A DNA stretch of 8,684 nt from Cyanobacteria bacterium OH_SFB_17 (lineage in GTDB: Bacteria > Cyanobacteriota > Vampirovibrionia > Gastranaerophilales > Gastranaerophilaceae): contig JAEWYI010000022.1 in assembly GCA_023395735.1 (NCBI GenBank), positions 1 to 8,684 of the forward strand. Direction: 5' to 3'. Below the pieces are notes generated by a model that saw nothing but the letters and a program-made list of their open reading frames with translations, searched no databases and was not told the DNA's origin. Positions within the stretch are counted from its first letter, which is position 1; each line of letters begins with the position of its first letter. Both the position numbers and the translations under genes were made by a program. Of the stretch, positions 8,135 through 8,684 are shown piece after piece.

Positions 8135-8213
8135 GAGATGCGAGGGGTAAGTCGCATCAGGCGAAGGACAAAATAAAAGTCCCGAGCGCATAAATCGGGT
8201 AAGCCGATATCTC
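8135..8213 (+). ncRNA. Candidate structured RNA block, copy B
   Basis: The layout is as in copy A: GAGAT (8135-8139) with ATCTC (8209-8213), CCCGA (8181-8185) with TCGGG (8195-8199), or ATCGG (8194-8198) with CCGAT (8204-8208). Copy B has one extra hairpin absent from A: GATGCGA (8137-8143) with TCGCATC (8152-8158), loop GGGGTAAG, which would bury the start codon of the short ORF at 8138. Confidence 0.35.
8138..8176 (+). CDS. Possible 12-residue Arg-rich leader peptide in repeat unit B
   Basis: An ATG at 8138 follows AAGGA (8124-8128) and encodes MRGVSRIRRRTK, with five arginines in twelve residues. Length and sequence after MRGV differ from the unit A ORF. The start codon falls in a 7-bp stem special to this copy. 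Arg-rich leaders can act in attenuation, but nothing else here shows that mechanism. Confidence 0.25.
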   Translation: MRGVSRIRRRTK

Positions 8214-8219
8214 AAAAAA

Positions 8220-8250
8220 GCTTGTAGAAATAAGAAAAGTGAGTACAGGC
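8220..8250 (+). promoter_or_regulatory. Leader stem-loop, copy C, just upstream of the flgC ribosome-binding site
   Basis: GCTTGTA (8220-8226) pairs with TACAGGC (8244-8250), loop of 17. It ends 21 bases before the Shine-Dalgarno of flgC. An alternative pairing of TTGTA (8222-8226) with TACAA (8259-8263) would break this stem and bring structure next to the ribosome-binding site, so a translational switch is possible but unproven. Confidence 0.6.
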
Positions 8251-8271
8251 AGTAATAATACAATTAAGTGT

Positions 8272-8276
8272 AAGGA
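8272..8276 (+). promoter_or_regulatory. flgC ribosome-binding site
   Basis: AAGGA lies 8 bases before the ATG at 8285, a strong spacing. It is part of repeat unit C, with equivalents at 8124-8128 (AAGGA) and 7974-7978 (GAGGA). Confidence 0.75.
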
Positions 8277-8284
8277 TTAAAAAT

Positions 8285-8684
8285 ATGAGTTTTGATGTAT
8301 TTGATGTAGCGGCTTCAGGGATGCACGCACAAAGGATAAAAATGGATGCGATATCAAGCAATGTCGCAAACATAAACACAACAAGACGCCCTGACGGAAG
8401 TGTTGGACCTTATATTAAAAAAGAAGTGAGCTTCAAGGCGATTTACGACGAAAAGCTGTCACAGGGGGCTTCGAATTTTTCAAACGGGGCAAGCAGTGCA
8501 AAGTTTGATCCTGCGACTGGGACGATGAGGATACAAAGCGGGGTTTCGCTTAATCAGGGTCAGATGTCTAATGGGGTTCAGGTCGCTGGTATAACTGAAG
8601 CAAAAGATCCTATAAAAATGGTGTATGACCCATCGCATCCTGATGCGGATGCGGATGGATATGTTCAAATGCCTAATATAAACA
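8285..8684 (+). CDS. flgC: Flagellar basal-body rod protein FlgC (3' end outside window)
   Basis: The window holds 133 residues of a FlgC, a proximal rod component assembled between the MS ring and the distal rod after export by the flagellar type III system. The N-terminus FDVAASGMHAQRIKMDAISS followed by Asn-Val-Ala-Asn-Ile-Asn-Thr-Thr-Arg is the rod-protein helix with the characteristic FlgC ANxxTTR variant. YDPSHPDADADGYVQMPNIN near the end is the conserved FlgC segment that precedes the C-terminal helix. Compared from memory with the 134-residue E. coli protein, that segment lies about 35 residues later, because of an extra stretch around residues 55-100 rich in Ser, Gly, Asn and Gln; the whole protein should be near 165-170 residues. 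The usual partner flgB is not upstream. Glycine is mostly GGG (6 of 11 codons), unlike the oxidase gene (1 of 35). The start is fixed by AAGGA at 8272-8276. Confidence 0.93.
   Translation, partial: MSFDVFDVAASGMHAQRIKMDAISSNVANINTTRRPDGSVGPYIKKEVSFKAIYDEKLSQGASNFSNGASSAKFDPATGTMRIQSGVSLNQGQMSNGVQVAGITEAKDPIKMVYDPSHPDADADGYVQMPNIN

Larger units (their letters stand above)
8072..8219 (+). repeat. Tandem repeat unit B (148 bases)
   Basis: The order of elements is as in unit A. Its first 63 bases (8072-8134) match unit C (8220-8282) at 59 of 63 positions, and its conserved blocks match unit A nearly exactly. The 29-base segment at 8152-8180 is unrelated to its counterpart in A. The B to C distance is 148 against 150 for A to B. 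Confidence 0.9.
7867..8284 (+). other. Intergenic region of 418 bases, mostly tandem repeats forming the flgC leader
   Basis: The first 55 bases (7867-7921) hold nothing I can name: no terminator hairpin and no convincing -35. From 7922 to the flgC start, the DNA is almost entirely two and a half copies of a unit of about 150 bases. AT-rich -10-like sequences (TAAAAT at 7930-7935, TATAAA at 7935-7940) occur at the start of the first unit without a good -35. No conserved protein is encoded on either strand; a 68-residue minus-strand ORF at 7909-8115 is an incidental hydrophobic reading of A-rich DNA. Confidence 0.75.
8220..8284 (+). repeat. Repeat unit C: leader half only, directly preceding flgC
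   Basis: Only the leader half of the unit is present. It carries the stem-loop, linker and Shine-Dalgarno, then departs from A and B exactly where flgC begins: GATTAAAA is followed by the flgC start instead of GAGATGCGAGG. The functional translation-initiation region of flgC is therefore one copy of the repeated element, suggesting A and B arose from it, or share its origin, by tandem duplication. Confidence 0.88.

Noticed and set aside
7986..8213. Known riboswitches: c-di-GMP-I and II, glycine, SAM, TPP, cobalamin
   Set aside because: None of the conserved core sequences I know for these classes is present at the expected positions.
7922..8284. CRISPR array (conserved repeats around a 29-30 base variable segment)
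   Set aside because: Conserved parts are over 100 bases long, only two variable segments exist, and no cas genes are visible.
7922..8284. Insertion sequence or MITE
   Set aside because: No terminal inverted repeats bound the units, no target-site duplications and no transposase are visible; direct tandem order fits duplication better.
8345..8355. GATGCGATATC in flgC resembling pieces of the upstream repeat
   Set aside because: It encodes the conserved MDAIS of the rod helix; a short match by chance is likely.
8634..8657. CGCATC-CT-GATGCG inverted repeat and GATGCG tandem repeat at the window end
   Set aside because: They lie inside the codons for the conserved HPDADADGYV segment of FlgC and are explained by it; the two-base loop is too tight for the full hairpin.

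Overview
The window is AT-rich bacterial DNA with all supported genes on the + strand. In order it holds the 3' end of a pilin/pseudopilin-like gene, a gene for a giant (about 2061-residue) coiled-coil protein, an FAD-linked D-2-hydroxyacid dehydrogenase of the GlcD family, about 420 bases of repeated non-coding DNA, and the 5' part of flgC (flagellar proximal rod). Low GC, a pseudopilin ending in a Cys-Ala-Ala...Gly-Trp...Asp-Tyr-Pro-Trp tail, and a flagellar gene suggest a non-photosynthetic cyanobacterial relative (Melainabacteria/Vampirovibrionia, Gastranaerophilales-like). That assignment rests on recalled resemblance; other low-GC flagellated lineages are not excluded.

Layout: 1-171 pilin-like C-terminus; 172-293 short AT-rich gap with a possible extended -10 and a GGGGA ribosome-binding site; 294-6479 giant coiled-coil protein of unknown function; 6481-7866 GlcD-type oxidase, starting one base after the previous stop with no ribosome-binding site of its own; 7867-8284 intergenic region; 8285-8684 flgC, running off the edge.

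The giant protein and the oxidase look like one translationally coupled pair, though no metabolic link between them is evident. The coiled-coil gene has no signal peptide or membrane segment and very few Pro, Cys and Trp, as expected of a cytoplasmic rod or scaffold.

The most unusual part is the leader of flgC. A unit of about 150 bases occurs in tandem: two full copies (A, B) and a third (C) that ends in the flgC ribosome-binding site. Each copy has a 7-bp stem with a 17-base loop, then a fixed-distance Shine-Dalgarno. The stem's closing pair is A-T in copy A and G-C in copies B and C, a compensatory change that favours a real RNA structure. In copies A and B the Shine-Dalgarno is followed by a tiny ORF (both beginning Met-Arg-Gly-Val) and a second folded block with mutually exclusive hairpins. 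I match it to no riboswitch or leader family I know and propose it as a candidate undescribed tandem cis-regulatory RNA of a flagellar gene.
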